Origin: Burkholderia thailandensis E264
GTDB taxonomy: Bacteria > Pseudomonadota > Gammaproteobacteria > Burkholderiales > Burkholderiaceae
NCBI RefSeq assembly: GCF_000012365.1
Contig: NC_007651.1
Coordinates: forward strand, 3,720,001 to 3,784,000
Direction: 5' to 3'
Length of the DNA stretch: 64,000 bases
Part shown: piece after piece, positions 1 through 7,929 of the stretch
Layout of the letters: each line of letters opens with the position of its first letter
Numbering within the stretch: the first letter of the stretch is position 1
The notes under the pieces: model-generated
The model's database searches: none
What the model was told of the DNA's origin: nothing
Seen by the model: the letters and a program-made list of their open reading frames with translations, nothing else
Made by a program: the position numbers and the translations under genes

Positions 1-1737
1 CAGTTCTCGATCATGGATTCGGACGACTGCTTCGGGATGATCCAAGAGCAGATCGGCACGACCGACAAGGGCCTGATCCGCAAGATCCAGACGATCATCT
101 CGCTGTGGAAGAACGGCCTCGTCACGCCCGAGGAGGCGATGACGATCGCGGCGAACGAGGACGAGCACCAGGCGGCGCTCGTCTACCGGAACTACGTCGC
201 GACGCTGCACGCGTACCAGGCGGTCGACTTCGACGATCTGATCCGCCTGCCGACCGAGCTGTTCGCGAAGAACGAGCCGGTGCGCGACCGTTGGCAGAAC
301 CGGCTGCGCTACCTGCTGATCGACGAATACCAGGACACCAACGCGTGCCAGTACGAACTGCTCAAGCTGCTCGCGGGGCCGCGAGCGGCGTTCACGGCGG
401 TGGGCGACGACGATCAGGCGATCTACGGCTGGCGTGGAGCTACGCTCGAGAATCTCGCGCAACTCGGCAAGGATTTTCCGAAGCTGCACGTGATCAAGCT
501 CGAGCAGAACTATCGCTCGACGGTGCGCATTCTGACGGCGGCGAACAACGTGATCGCGAACAACCCGAAGCTGTTCGAGAAGAAGCTGTGGTCCGAGCAC
601 GGGATGGGCGATTCGATCACCGTCACGCCGTGCAACGACGAAGAGCACGAGGCCGAATCCGTCGTGTTCCGCCTGTCGGCGCACAAATTCGAGCGGCGCA
701 CCCAGTTTCGCGACTACGCGATCCTGTACCGCGGCAACTTCCAGGCGCGCATCTTCGAGCAAGTGCTGCGGCGCGAGCGGATTCCATACGTGCTGTCGGG
801 CGGCCAGTCGTTCTTCGACAAGGCCGAGATCAAGGATCTGTGCGCGTACCTGCGCCTGATCGCGAACGCCGACGACGATCCGGCGTTCATCCGCGCGGTC
901 ACGACGCCGCGCCGCGGGATCGGCAACACGACGCTCGAGGCGCTCGGCGCGTTCGCCGGGCAGGCGAAGGTGTCGCTGTTCGAGGCGGTCTACATGGGCG
1001 GGATCGAGGCGCGGCTGTCCGCGCGGCAGATCGAGCCGCTGAGGATCTTCTGCGATTTCATCCAGCGCCTGACCGACCGCGCGGACAAGGAGCCCGCGAC
1101 CGTCGTGCTCGACGACATGATGGAAGCGATCCACTACGAAGCGTACCTGTACGACGCCTACGACGAACGGCAGGCGCAGACGAAGTGGCAGAACGTGCTC
1201 GAATTCCTTGAATGGCTGAAGCGCAAGGGGACGAAGCCGGAGCCGGACGAGGCGGTGGACGGCGAGGCGGAAGGCTTCCACAACGCGGACGGCCTCGCCG
1301 ATACCGGCAAGAACCTGCTCGGGCTGATCCAGACGGTCGCGCTGATGTCGATGCTCGAAGGCAAGGAAGAAGATCCGGACGCGGTGCGCTTGTCGACCGT
1401 GCATGCGTCGAAGGGGCTCGAGTATCCGCACGTGTTCTTGGTCGGCGTCGAGGAAGGGATCATGCCGCACAGCGGCGGCAGCGACGACGGCCCGATCGAC
1501 GACGAGCGGATCGAGGAAGAGCGCCGGCTGATGTACGTCGCGATCACGCGCGCGCAGCGCAGCCTGCATCTGAACTGGTGCAAGAAGCGCAAGCGGGCGC
1601 GCGAGACAATCGTCTGCGAACAGTCGCGTTTCATCGCCGAGATGGGGCTCGACGAGGCGCCGCCGCCGACGCCGGAAGAGGCGCCGATGACGCCGAAGGA
1701 TCGGCTCGCGAGCCTGAAGGCGCTGCTGCAGAAGTGA
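1..1737 (+). CDS. rep: ATP-dependent DNA helicase Rep (3' part; 5' end outside the window)
   Basis: Superfamily 1A 3'-5' DNA helicase of the Rep/UvrD type, which uses ATP to unwind DNA at stalled forks. The reading frame is open from the first base, so the N-terminal Walker A domain lies outside the window and 578 residues are visible. Helicase motifs appear in order: motif II as DEYQDTN, motif III as GDDDQAIYGWRG, motif IV around LEQNYRS, motif V as STVHASKGLEYPHVF, and motif VI as EEERRLMYVAITRAQ. The C-terminal tail is basic and Pro-rich, as in Rep/PcrA proteins. Family membership is certain; Rep rather than UvrD rests on overall resemblance to beta-proteobacterial Rep. It converges on the cytochrome gene across a shared terminator. 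Confidence 0.9.
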   Translation, partial: QFSIMDSDDCFGMIQEQIGTTDKGLIRKIQTIISLWKNGLVTPEEAMTIAANEDEHQAALVYRNYVATLHAYQAVDFDDLIRLPTELFAKNEPVRDRWQNRLRYLLIDEYQDTNACQYELLKLLAGPRAAFTAVGDDDQAIYGWRGATLENLAQLGKDFPKLHVIKLEQNYRSTVRILTAANNVIANNPKLFEKKLWSEHGMGDSITVTPCNDEEHEAESVVFRLSAHKFERRTQFRDYAILYRGNFQARIFEQVLRRERIPYVLSGGQSFFDKAEIKDLCAYLRLIANADDDPAFIRAVTTPRRGIGNTTLEALGAFAGQAKVSLFEAVYMGGIEARLSARQIEPLRIFCDFIQRLTDRADKEPATVVLDDMMEAIHYEAYLYDAYDERQAQTKWQNVLEFLEWLKRKGTKPEPDEAVDGEAEGFHNADGLADTGKNLLGLIQTVALMSMLEGKEEDPDAVRLSTVHASKGLEYPHVFLVGVEEGIMPHSGGSDDGPIDDERIEEERRLMYVAITRAQRSLHLNWCKKRKRARETIVCEQSRFIAEMGLDEAPPPTPEEAPMTPKDRLASLKALLQK

Positions 1738-1959
1738 GGTGGGCTGGCTGACGAGTTGACTGACTGGCGGCGCGGTGGCGGGCGACGTCGGTGGGTCCGT
1801 TGCGTCAGCCCGTTGTTTCGGCCCGTTGTGTTCGATCCTTTGTCGCGCGGCGGCCGAGGCACGGGAACACGGCCGGACAGGCTTGAAAGCACCGGATCGC
1901 CGCCGGACGAATTGGCCGATGCGCGGCGGCTTTCCGGCTGCCGGCGCCGACAAAACAGA

Positions 1960-1994
1960 ACCCCCGGCGATGCTTGTGCAGCGCGGGGGTTTTT
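1960..1994. terminator. Bidirectional intrinsic terminator between rep and the cytochrome c gene
   Basis: The 7-bp stem ACCCCCG/CGGGGGT encloses a 17-nt loop. On the plus strand it is followed by TTTTC. On the minus strand the reverse arm is followed by TTCTGTTTTG. It lies between the stop codons of two convergent genes and can serve both. Confidence 0.8.
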
Positions 1995-2017
1995 CGTTGG
2001 CTGTTGTGGCGAGCGTG

Positions 2018-2920
2018 TTACTTGGCGGCGTTGACCATGTAGTCGACCGCGGCCTTCACGTCGGCATCCGACGCGCTCGAGCCACCCTTCGGCGGCATCG
2101 CGCCTTTGCCGTGCAGCGCGAAGTTGTAGACGACATCCATCGAATCCTTCAGGCGCGGCGCCCAGTCGGCCTTGTTGCCGAACTTCGGCGCGTTCAGCAC
2201 GCCGGTGGCGTGGCAGGCCTGGCATGTCGATTCGTACAGCGCCTTGCCGGCCGACGCCGAGCTTTCCGCGTTCGCGCCGGCAGCGGGCGCTTCGCCGGAT
2301 TTGGGTAGCGCGGCGATCGCGGCCATTGCCGCGGCGGCCTGCGCGTTGGCGGCTGTTGCATCGGATGCGCCCGGCGCGGACGCGGCGGCCGCGCCCGAGG
2401 CAGACGCCGCGTTCGCGGCGGGCTGGGCAGGCTCGGCGAATTTCGCGCCGCCCTGATTCGCCATGTAGACGACGGCGCGCGCGAACTCATAGTCGCTATA
2501 GTCGTCGGGGTTCGTGCCGCCGCGCGGCGGCATCGCGCCCTTGCCGGTCAGCGCGATGCGCAGGACTTCGTCATAGCCGGCGGCGATGCGCGGCGCCCAT
2601 GCGGCGGCGTCGCCGAATTTCGGCGCGCCGGCGGCGCCGGTGCCGTGACAGGTCACGCAGACGGCCTTGTAGACTTCCTCGCCCGTTTTGTAGACGCGCG
2701 GCGCGTTCGCGTCCTTGATGTCGACCTGGGCGAGGGGGGCGATGCGTTTCGCGACGGCTTCGTCGGACAGACCGTCGGTGCCGGCGCCCGTGCGGAACGC
2801 ATGATTGGCGTAGGTGGCGAACAGGACGATGATCGCGATCGGGACCACGAATGAGGCGATGACAACTGCGATGAGTTGCCCGGGGGTTTTGATGGGGGCT
2901 CCGTGGGGTGCTTCGCTCAT
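2018..2920 (-). CDS. Membrane-anchored dihaem cytochrome c (cytochrome c5-like)
   Basis: Electron-transfer protein with two c-type haem sites, CVTCH (residues 88-92) and CQACH (233-237). Each is followed by a similar c5-type domain (APKFGD/APKFGN, then GKGAMPP with a methionine that is the likely axial ligand). Residues 15-37 form one membrane helix, so the haem domains should sit in the periplasm on an uncleaved anchor. The two domains are joined by an Ala/Pro-rich linker of about 60 residues. The start has a GAGGCAAGC-type ribosome site. The paired domains look like an internal duplication. Its redox partner cannot be told from sequence. Confidence 0.87.
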   Translation of the reverse strand: MSEAPHGAPIKTPGQLIAVVIASFVVPIAIIVLFATYANHAFRTGAGTDGLSDEAVAKRIAPLAQVDIKDANAPRVYKTGEEVYKAVCVTCHGTGAAGAPKFGDAAAWAPRIAAGYDEVLRIALTGKGAMPPRGGTNPDDYSDYEFARAVVYMANQGGAKFAEPAQPAANAASASGAAAASAPGASDATAANAQAAAAMAAIAALPKSGEAPAAGANAESSASAGKALYESTCQACHATGVLNAPKFGNKADWAPRLKDSMDVVYNFALHGKGAMPPKGGSSASDADVKAAVDYMVNAAK

Positions 2921-3196
2921 GCTTGCCTCGTCTCCATGAATAGGAATTTTGAGCGGTACGGCAATGAATGGCTGCGGATGAAGCTCGGACGATTATAGAC
3001 GGAACGTTTACATGGCGGCGAGCGATCGGCCGGCGCGTGTTTACCCGCACGTCGGAGGGGCTCGGCGTGCGCGGCGGGGCGATGCGGGAGGGGCGATGCG
3101 CGGATGCGGGACCGCGGTGGACGGTCCAACGGAAACGAGGTATCCTTGCGGTCTTGCTACGCGTTGTGACTATCTAGGGTCGCATCGCCTCCGTAA

Positions 3197-3272
3197 GCGC
3201 CCGTAGCTCAATGGATAGAGTACTGCCCTCCGAAGGCAGGGGTTGCTGGTTCGATCCCAGCCGGGCGCGCCA
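3197..3272 (+). tRNA. tRNA-Arg(CCG), integration target of the prophage
   Basis: A 76-nt cloverleaf with acceptor stem GCGCCCG/CGGGCGC, discriminator G and encoded CCA. The anticodon loop CTCCGAA gives anticodon CCG (3230-3232), reading CGG arginine codons. The T-loop TTCGATC is standard. The gene stays intact after integration because the phage attachment core restores the whole 3' half. Confidence 0.97.
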
Positions 3273-3627
3273 AGTCTTTGTTTTCTTGCGCTTTTTCAGC
3301 CGCGTCAGCCGGTTTTGAAGTCAAGCTCACCACGGCGGTAGCGCCAAGCACCACAGTCGCCGCTACACCCGCCGCACGCAGGTTTCCCAAAGCACGTTGC
3401 CACACCGAGCTACGCTCTGCGTCCAGTTCCATTTCGACTTCGGCGAGCGTCTCGAACACGGGTACGCCTGCCACCTCTGCAAGCAGCATGATGTCGGCCG
3501 CATCGGGCTTGCGTCGGCCCGCTTTCCAGTCACTTATGCGCGAGTGCGGGCGTCCGATTTTCTCGGCGACGGCGAGCTGCGACCCGGTCGCATCCTTGGC
3601 GCGTTCGATCAGTTCCGCAATATCCAT
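3208..3627 (-). CDS. Phage helix-turn-helix repressor-like protein whose C-terminus runs into the attachment site
   Basis: A 139-residue protein read away from the structural genes. Residues about 1-60 form an XRE-type helix-turn-helix (AVAEKIGRPHSRISDWKAGRRKP), and a hydrophobic stretch near residues 90-110 could be a membrane helix. The layout recalls the DUF3693-type regulators of Xanthomonas/Vibrio inoviruses (inference). The ATG at 3627 is chosen over one 15 codons upstream because AAGAGGAA precedes it. The last ~20 residues (RPAGIEPATPAFGGQYSIH) are the antisense translation of the tRNA/att core and adjoining host DNA, so this tail exists only in the integrated form. A lysogeny repressor is the likely role, inferred from position and the palindromes upstream. 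Confidence 0.7.
   Translation of the reverse strand: MDIAELIERAKDATGSQLAVAEKIGRPHSRISDWKAGRRKPDAADIMLLAEVAGVPVFETLAEVEMELDAERSSVWQRALGNLRAAGVAATVVLGATAVVSLTSKPADAAEKAQENKDLARPAGIEPATPAFGGQYSIH
3223..3273. repeat. attL core: 51-bp direct repeat inside tRNA-Arg
   Basis: This segment runs from the anticodon stem of tRNA-Arg through CCA plus one A, and is repeated without mismatch at 13760-13810. It marks the left junction, formed by crossover of a phage tyrosine integrase at the tRNA 3' end. Confidence 0.95.
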
Positions 3628-3644
3628 ACGATTCCTCTTGACGT

Positions 3645-3687
3645 GTACCAAATTGGTACGTAGGATTCCCAAAACGGTACATGTACC
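3645..3687. promoter_or_regulatory. Two palindromic operator-like sites in the divergent phage control region
   Basis: GTACCAAATTGGTAC (3645-3659) and GGTACATGTACC (3676-3687) share GTACC half-sites, and a further GTACCAA overlaps the second. They lie just upstream of the repressor-like start at 3627 and face the rightward genes, the expected place for lysogeny operators. Binding by the adjacent protein is inference. Confidence 0.6.
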
Positions 3688-3773
3688 AATCAGGTAATGT
3701 GCGCAGTCTAACAGCCCATGGGGAAAGGTAAACCCCGTGATGATGGGGCCATATCAAAAGCGAACGGGGGTGA

Positions 3774-3971
3774 GTGGTGCCGAAATACCAAGTTCATGCC
3801 TACACGCAGTGCGGTAACAACCGCGTTGCCGTCATCGATGTGAGCGCCCGGGGTGTCGAGGGTGCCCGCGAAAAGGCCCGCGACGCTCTGCGTCGGGCAG
3901 GCCGAAAACCGGACCTCTGCACGTTGGTCCCGGTGGAAGTCTCCCAGCCTCGCAACCCGTTTCCCCTGTAG
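3774..3971 (+). CDS. Small phage protein of unknown function (first rightward gene)
   Basis: A 65-residue protein, not recognised. It starts with tandem GTG codons (3774 or 3777) after CGGGGGTGA. It is basic, with an internal helix rich in Arg/Ala (AREKARDALRRAGRKPD), two cysteines, and an alternating hydrophobic N-terminal strand that resembles a small double-stranded fold (KYQVHAYTQ...NRVAVIDVSA). It is the first gene to the right of the putative operators, so an early regulatory or replication-accessory role is possible but unproven. Confidence 0.5.
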   Translation: MVPKYQVHAYTQCGNNRVAVIDVSARGVEGAREKARDALRRAGRKPDLCTLVPVEVSQPRNPFPL

Positions 3972-4127
3972 TGCGCCGCGTCGACATTCACCCTCGGATG
4001 ACGCGGTGTTTTGTGGGCGGCTGACCTAGCGTCCACCTTTTTCGATTAGCGCGTTCGTCGCGCATGCATGCGGAGTCCACGCGGCTCCGTTCAATGTGAA
4101 TAGCAGTCCTAAATCAAAGGAACCGAG

Positions 4128-4430
4128 ATGAGCAAGCAAAAGTTGACGATTCTGCAAGTGGTCCCGCGCGGTGGTATCTCGAAGCGCACGAACCAGCCGT
4201 GGGAAATCCACACGGCGCAATGCGTGCTGGAGCAGGAGACCAGCGAGGGCAAACAGATTCTCGTCGGAACGATCAACCTGCCGAACGCGCTGAAGGATTC
4301 GCAACCCGGTGACTACCTCGCGGAGTTCGCGCTTCAACAGTCGATGGAAGGCAAGCTCGAACCGCGCATCGTCTCGCTTGTTCCGTTCGGCCGACCGACC
4401 GCGAAACCGGCCGCGCACGCTACCGCATAG
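4128..4430 (+). CDS. Probable inovirus ssDNA-binding protein (gpV analogue)
   Basis: A 100-residue protein placed directly before the major coat gene, where filamentous phages encode the protein that coats ssDNA genomes before packaging. The N-terminal region has the strand-turn-strand pattern of this group: LTILQVV, then GISKRTNQPWEIHTAQCVLE, comparable to the G-S/T-S-x-x-x-G-x-P-Y stretch of Pf1 and M13 gpV-like proteins. A ribosome site AAAGGAACC precedes the ATG. The tail is Ala/Pro-rich. The assignment rests on synteny, size and this weak motif. Confidence 0.6.
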   Translation: MSKQKLTILQVVPRGGISKRTNQPWEIHTAQCVLEQETSEGKQILVGTINLPNALKDSQPGDYLAEFALQQSMEGKLEPRIVSLVPFGRPTAKPAAHATA

Positions 4431-4513
4431 CCCGTCATGGGCAGCCGGCCGTTCGAAGCTGGCCCACCCGAACGGTCCTCTACACCCGGGCCAGAACCTG
4501 AGAGAGAAAGAGT

Positions 4514-4723
4514 ATGAAGAAACTGTTTGCAGCAGCAGCTACGGCGGTCGCAAGCGCGGGCGCATTCGCGGCGGATGCGGGCACCCCGGCGATGGATGTG
4601 ACGGCCGTCGTGAACGCGATCAACGGCATTAGCCCGAACATCGTTCTCGTCGGCACGGCGGTGCTCGCGCTGGCGGCGGTGACGTTCGGCTACCGCACGG
4701 TGCGCAGCTTCATCGGTCGCTGA
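4514..4723 (+). CDS. Major coat protein precursor (pVIII-like)
   Basis: A 69-residue precursor with a signal peptide (MKKLFAAAATAVASAGAFA) and likely cleavage after residue 19, leaving a mature coat of about 50 residues. The mature form has the inovirus layout: short acidic/polar N-terminus (DAGTPAMD), one membrane helix (NIVLVGTAVLALAAVTFGY), and a basic C-terminus (RTVRSFIGR) that contacts packaged DNA. The start follows GAGAGAAAGAGT. A strong terminator directly after the gene fits the need for far more coat mRNA than downstream mRNA. Confidence 0.9.
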   Translation: MKKLFAAAATAVASAGAFAADAGTPAMDVTAVVNAINGISPNIVLVGTAVLALAAVTFGYRTVRSFIGR

Positions 4724-4740
4724 TCGAGCGGCACGACAGG

Positions 4741-4773
4741 CCCCCGGTATGCCTTGGCACGCCGGGGGTTTTT
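4741..4773 (+). terminator. Intrinsic terminator after the major coat gene
   Basis: Stem CCCCCGG/CCGGGGG with an inner TGCC/GGCA pair, followed by TTTTT. Its place between the coat gene and the minor-protein operon matches the terminator after gene VIII in classical filamentous phages, which keeps minor proteins scarce. Confidence 0.88.
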
Positions 4774-4786
4774 CATTGGAGGGGGT

Positions 4787-5059
4787 ATGGCGCAGGGTAT
4801 CGACGTAGTGGTGTGTGGCGCTGCTTCCGGTGCCGCCGCGTCAAGCGCTCAAGTTCCGTGCACGTTGTCGGATGGCTCGGCCGGTGTGCAGCAGGTCGCG
4901 CACCTGACGCTCGTCGGCGATGGGACAACCGGCGATGTGCCCGTCCCGGGTGGCATCGAAGCGGGTATGGCGGTGGGTAGCGCGGTGCTTCTGGTGCTGG
5001 CGATGGCGTTCGGTCTGCGTGCGCTGCGTCGCTTCGTGGATTCCGCTTCGGAGAGTTGA
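4787..5059 (+). CDS. Small coat-like membrane protein of the inovirus operon
   Basis: A 90-residue protein starting at the ATG after GGAGGGGGT; an in-frame ATG 11 codons upstream lies inside the terminator and is rejected. Residues 1-55 are polar with two cysteines. Residues about 62-80 are a membrane helix (AVGSAVLLVLAMAFGLRAL), followed by RRFVDSASES. The position between pVIII and pIII is that of the minor coat proteins (pVII/pIX) or a second coat-like protein. No obvious signal peptide is present. The specific role is inferred from position. Confidence 0.65.
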   Translation: MAQGIDVVVCGAASGAAASSAQVPCTLSDGSAGVQQVAHLTLVGDGTTGDVPVPGGIEAGMAVGSAVLLVLAMAFGLRALRRFVDSASES

Positions 5060-5061
5060 TC

Positions 5062-5136
5062 GTGATTCTGTACTACATCGAATTCGCGGTGACTGTCGTC
5101 ACCTTGTACACAGCCGGTTTGATATTGATGTCATGA
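5062..5136 (+). CDS. 24-residue hydrophobic peptide, possible pVII/pIX-type minor coat protein
   Basis: A tiny reading frame from GTG to TGA encodes an almost wholly hydrophobic peptide (VILYYIEFAVTVVTLYTAG plus five residues). It begins two bases after the preceding stop codon, and its TGA overlaps the ATG of the pIII-like gene as ATGA. Inovirus pVII and pIX are single-helix peptides of about 30 residues, so size and place fit. No protein evidence exists, and translational coupling alone could explain the frame. Confidence 0.5.
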   Translation: MILYYIEFAVTVVTLYTAGLILMS

Positions 5137-6746
5137 GGCTTGCTCACTTTTTCATCGTCGCGTTGCTGTTCGCTTCGTTGGCGACGGCAAATGCGGCCGG
5201 TCCAGTACCAGCGCCAAAAGCGGCTGTCCGCTTTGACACGCGCGGAAATATTGTGATGGAGCCTGGAACCACAGCTAAACCTGCGGGACCGCTTGATCGC
5301 GTCGTGGAGGCGACCGGTTCAGGTTCGGTTGTCGATCGTGTGGTGGTCGAGACAGAGTCCCGGCCTTCGATGCAGTTGGCGGGTGTGATTGCCGCGACTG
5401 AAGCAAAGCGAGGTTATGAGGTCTCGGGCGCGCAAGTCGAGGCGACGGCTAGAGCGATCAATACGATCACTGGAGTTACTAGCTCCACTATCGGCGGCAT
5501 TGCAGTGGCCAGCTGCGCGCTCGGAGGTGGATTTTTGGGCGTTGCTGCGTGCTACGCGCTCGGTGCTGCCTTCGGTGCATCCGTACAGCTTGCGATTGAC
5601 GGCTTGATACGCTTGATATTTCCGAAGAAGCCGTCGGTCACGCTCGATGCAGTGGCGGATGCGACACGGGGGCACGTTGGCGAGCCTTGTCCGACTAGTG
5701 GCTACGTCTATTGGGGTTTCGTGTGCACGGGCAATACTGACGCTGCCGACTGCTGGCCGGATCAGCGCCGCCCCACTGACAGCATGTATCTTGCTGTCAA
5801 GGATATGCCGGCGCGAGTTGTTATTCACGGCCATAACTTCACCGCATATCTCAGCGACGTGTATGCGTCATGTGCGCGCGAAGCGACGTACGTTGATATT
5901 CAAGGGCGTCCGCAAACTGTGTCGGATACCGTGAAATCGCTGGAGAATGCGGAGCGCGCTAAGCCGGTCAGTCCGAAAATTGTCGCGGCGCTCGCGAACG
6001 AGCTATGGAAGCAGGCCAGCAATCAACCCGGCTATCAGGGTGTACCTTTTGATCCAAGCTACCCGATTAGTGAGGACGACGTTAGTAGCTGGAATGCGCA
6101 GAATCCCCAGTGGGTTCCCAATGTGGGCGAATTCACGTCGGTGAGTCCCGGCACGCGCGCAGGCGGCGGATCGATGGGGTTTCCGATGCCGAACGGCAAC
6201 CCTGGGGCCAGTCCGGGTACTGATCCCGGAACGAACCCGGGCACGAATCCCGGAACCAACCCGGGCACGAATCCGGGAGCCAACCCGGGCACGAATCCGG
6301 GCACGAATCCGGGAACCAACCCGGGTACGAACCCCGGAACCGATCCGGGCACGAACCCGGGGACAAATCCCGGCACTGATCCGGGAACGAATCCCGGCAC
6401 CAATCCGGGGACTAACCCGGGCACAGGTCCGGGAGATACCGGTAAGCCTCAGCCACCGTGGCCTGATGTGTGCGTGCTTCACCCCGACGCGTCCGGTTGC
6501 GCACCCCTCGGTAGTGCGAATGATGTGGACGTGAAGCGCGAATCGAAGGGCGTGTCGCTGTCACCGATCTCAATCGGCCTGAACAACGGCGTTTGCCCGC
6601 GGCCCTATGAGGTCGTCGTGTTCGACGCGCGCCTATCGTTCAGCTATCAACCGATTTGCGATCTGGCTGTGAGGCTGCGGCCGCTGGTGCTCATGCTGTC
6701 GGCGCTCGGCGCGGGTCTCATCTTCGTTATGGGGCTAATGGCATGA
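5133..6746 (+). CDS. Minor coat / host adsorption protein (pIII-like)
   Basis: A 537-residue protein with a signal peptide (MRLAHFFIVALLFASLATANA), a long N-terminal region with a Gly/Ala-rich hydrophobic segment, several cysteines (CPTSG, CTGN, CWPD), a low-complexity linker of NPGT repeats (about residues 356-431), a Cys-containing C-terminal domain, and a terminal membrane helix (LVLMLSALGAGLIFVMGLM). This is the pIII plan: receptor-binding domains, flexible Gly-rich linker, membrane anchor. The true start is the ATG overlapping the previous stop; longer upstream frames run through other genes. It would sit at the virion tip and define host range. Confidence 0.82.
   Translation: MRLAHFFIVALLFASLATANAAGPVPAPKAAVRFDTRGNIVMEPGTTAKPAGPLDRVVEATGSGSVVDRVVVETESRPSMQLAGVIAATEAKRGYEVSGAQVEATARAINTITGVTSSTIGGIAVASCALGGGFLGVAACYALGAAFGASVQLAIDGLIRLIFPKKPSVTLDAVADATRGHVGEPCPTSGYVYWGFVCTGNTDAADCWPDQRRPTDSMYLAVKDMPARVVIHGHNFTAYLSDVYASCAREATYVDIQGRPQTVSDTVKSLENAERAKPVSPKIVAALANELWKQASNQPGYQGVPFDPSYPISEDDVSSWNAQNPQWVPNVGEFTSVSPGTRAGGGSMGFPMPNGNPGASPGTDPGTNPGTNPGTNPGTNPGANPGTNPGTNPGTNPGTNPGTDPGTNPGTNPGTDPGTNPGTNPGTNPGTGPGDTGKPQPPWPDVCVLHPDASGCAPLGSANDVDVKRESKGVSLSPISIGLNNGVCPRPYEVVVFDARLSFSYQPICDLAVRLRPLVLMLSALGAGLIFVMGLMA
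6198..6425 (+). repeat. Nineteen tandem 12-bp units encoding (N/D/S)PG(T/A) in the pIII linker
   Basis: In-frame units encode NPGT with occasional DPGT, SPGT and NPGA. Third positions vary (AAT/AAC, CCG/CCC, GGC/GGA/GGT/GGG), so the repeat is kept at protein level. Copy number could change by slippage without a frameshift, altering linker length. Confidence 0.9.
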
Positions 6747-7024
6747 GCTGGGCGACCCTGCTTATATCGCTGGTTGGTCCGATCGTCACGCGTGTATTGG
6801 TGGCGCTCGGCATCGGTTTCCTGACGGTGACCGGCATCGACTTAGCACTGAATCAGGTGATTCAGTGGATGACTGCGAGCGTTGGCGGGTTGGCGGCCGA
6901 TATCGCGAACGTGCTGGCGCTCGGCGGCGTTGGCGACGGCATCGCGTATGTGCTCGGCGGCTTGTCGGCCCGCGTTTCGTTCTACCTGCTCACGTCTACA
7001 ACAAAAATGGTGTTCAGCAAATGA
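6743..7024 (+). CDS. Minor coat protein pVI-like (DUF2523 type)
   Basis: A 93-residue hydrophobic protein with about two to three membrane segments (LLISLVGPIVTRVLVALGIGF; a Gly-rich region near residues 45-70; VSFYLL). Size, hydrophobicity and position between pIII and Zot match the pVI/DUF2523 proteins that bind pIII at the virion end. It overlaps both neighbours by ATGA, so its translation is coupled. Confidence 0.8.
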   Translation: MSWATLLISLVGPIVTRVLVALGIGFLTVTGIDLALNQVIQWMTASVGGLAADIANVLALGGVGDGIAYVLGGLSARVSFYLLTSTTKMVFSK

Positions 7025-7929
7025 TCACGCTGATTACAGGGGTGCCGGGTAGCGGTAAGACGCTGTATGCGGTGTGGCTGCTGACGAAGCTTGCGAAAGG
7101 GCGTCGCGTGCTGGTCGATGGCATTCGCGACCTTGCCGTCGAGCACGTCGAAATTGATGAACCGTGGTTGCGGCAATGGCATGTGAACGCGCAGGCGCAC
7201 GACCTGATCGTCATCGATGAGGCCCAGCGCATCTACCCACCGACGACCGCAAGCCAAAAGCCGACGCCGGACGTCGAGCAGCTGCACGTTCATCGACATA
7301 TGGGCGTTGACTTCATCATCATCACGCAGCATCCGCAGCGCATCAGCAAGACGGTGCGCGATCTCGTCGGTCGACACGTCCATGTGCGCAACCTGTTCGG
7401 GCTGAAGCGCGCGATGCTGTACGAATGGGATCACTGCCACAACCCGAGCAGCTTGAAAGACGCGGTGAAGCGCCAATGGTCGTATCCGCGCGAGGTGTTC
7501 AAGCTGTATACGAGCGCCGAGGTTCACACGAAGAAACAGGCGGTCATTCCCAAGGCGTTGTATGTCGTGCCGGTCGCGCTGGTCGTGTTCGTCGTGCTGG
7601 CCGTGAAGATTTATCACAGGGCGCACGAAGGCTTCGGCACTGCACAAGCTGCAACGGCAACGGCTGCGGTCCCGGCGTCGCAACCGGCGACGGCAACGCG
7701 TCCAGCTGACGCAAGCAAGTCGGCTGAATGGCGAGTGGCCGGGCGTTACGCGGTGGCCGGTGTCGCGTATGTCGTGGTGGTAGGGGCGGATAGTCGATTG
7801 CGCGCGGTTCCGGCGTCTGAGTTTCGCGGCGAGGGCGTGCGTCTGGTCGGCGAAGTGGACGGAAAGATGACGAGCGGGTGGACGGGCGTGCAGGGTGGAA
7901 AAACAGAACAAAACGGGGGTGTGAGATGA
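7021..7929 (+). CDS. zot: Zot/pI-like phage assembly ATPase
   Basis: A 302-residue inner-membrane ATPase that drives phage assembly and extrusion. Walker A is GVPGSGKT (residues 7-14) and Walker B is LIVIDEAQ (62-69). One membrane helix lies near residues 179-198 and is followed by an Ala/Thr-rich periplasmic domain, the usual pI/Zot topology. It starts at the ATG overlapping the pVI stop and overlaps the secretin gene by ATGA. Its periplasmic part would be expected to contact the phage-encoded secretin downstream. Confidence 0.92.
   Translation: MITLITGVPGSGKTLYAVWLLTKLAKGRRVLVDGIRDLAVEHVEIDEPWLRQWHVNAQAHDLIVIDEAQRIYPPTTASQKPTPDVEQLHVHRHMGVDFIIITQHPQRISKTVRDLVGRHVHVRNLFGLKRAMLYEWDHCHNPSSLKDAVKRQWSYPREVFKLYTSAEVHTKKQAVIPKALYVVPVALVVFVVLAVKIYHRAHEGFGTAQAATATAAVPASQPATATRPADASKSAEWRVAGRYAVAGVAYVVVVGADSRLRAVPASEFRGEGVRLVGEVDGKMTSGWTGVQGGKTEQNGGVR

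Noticed and set aside
3278..3697. Rightward frame opposite the phage repressor gene
   Set aside because: The leftward frame has a helix-turn-helix, ribosome site and operator-like palindromes; the opposite frame has none.
4754..4786. Upstream ATG for the small coat-like protein
   Set aside because: It lies within the pVIII terminator hairpin; the ATG at 4787 has GGAGGGGGT before it.
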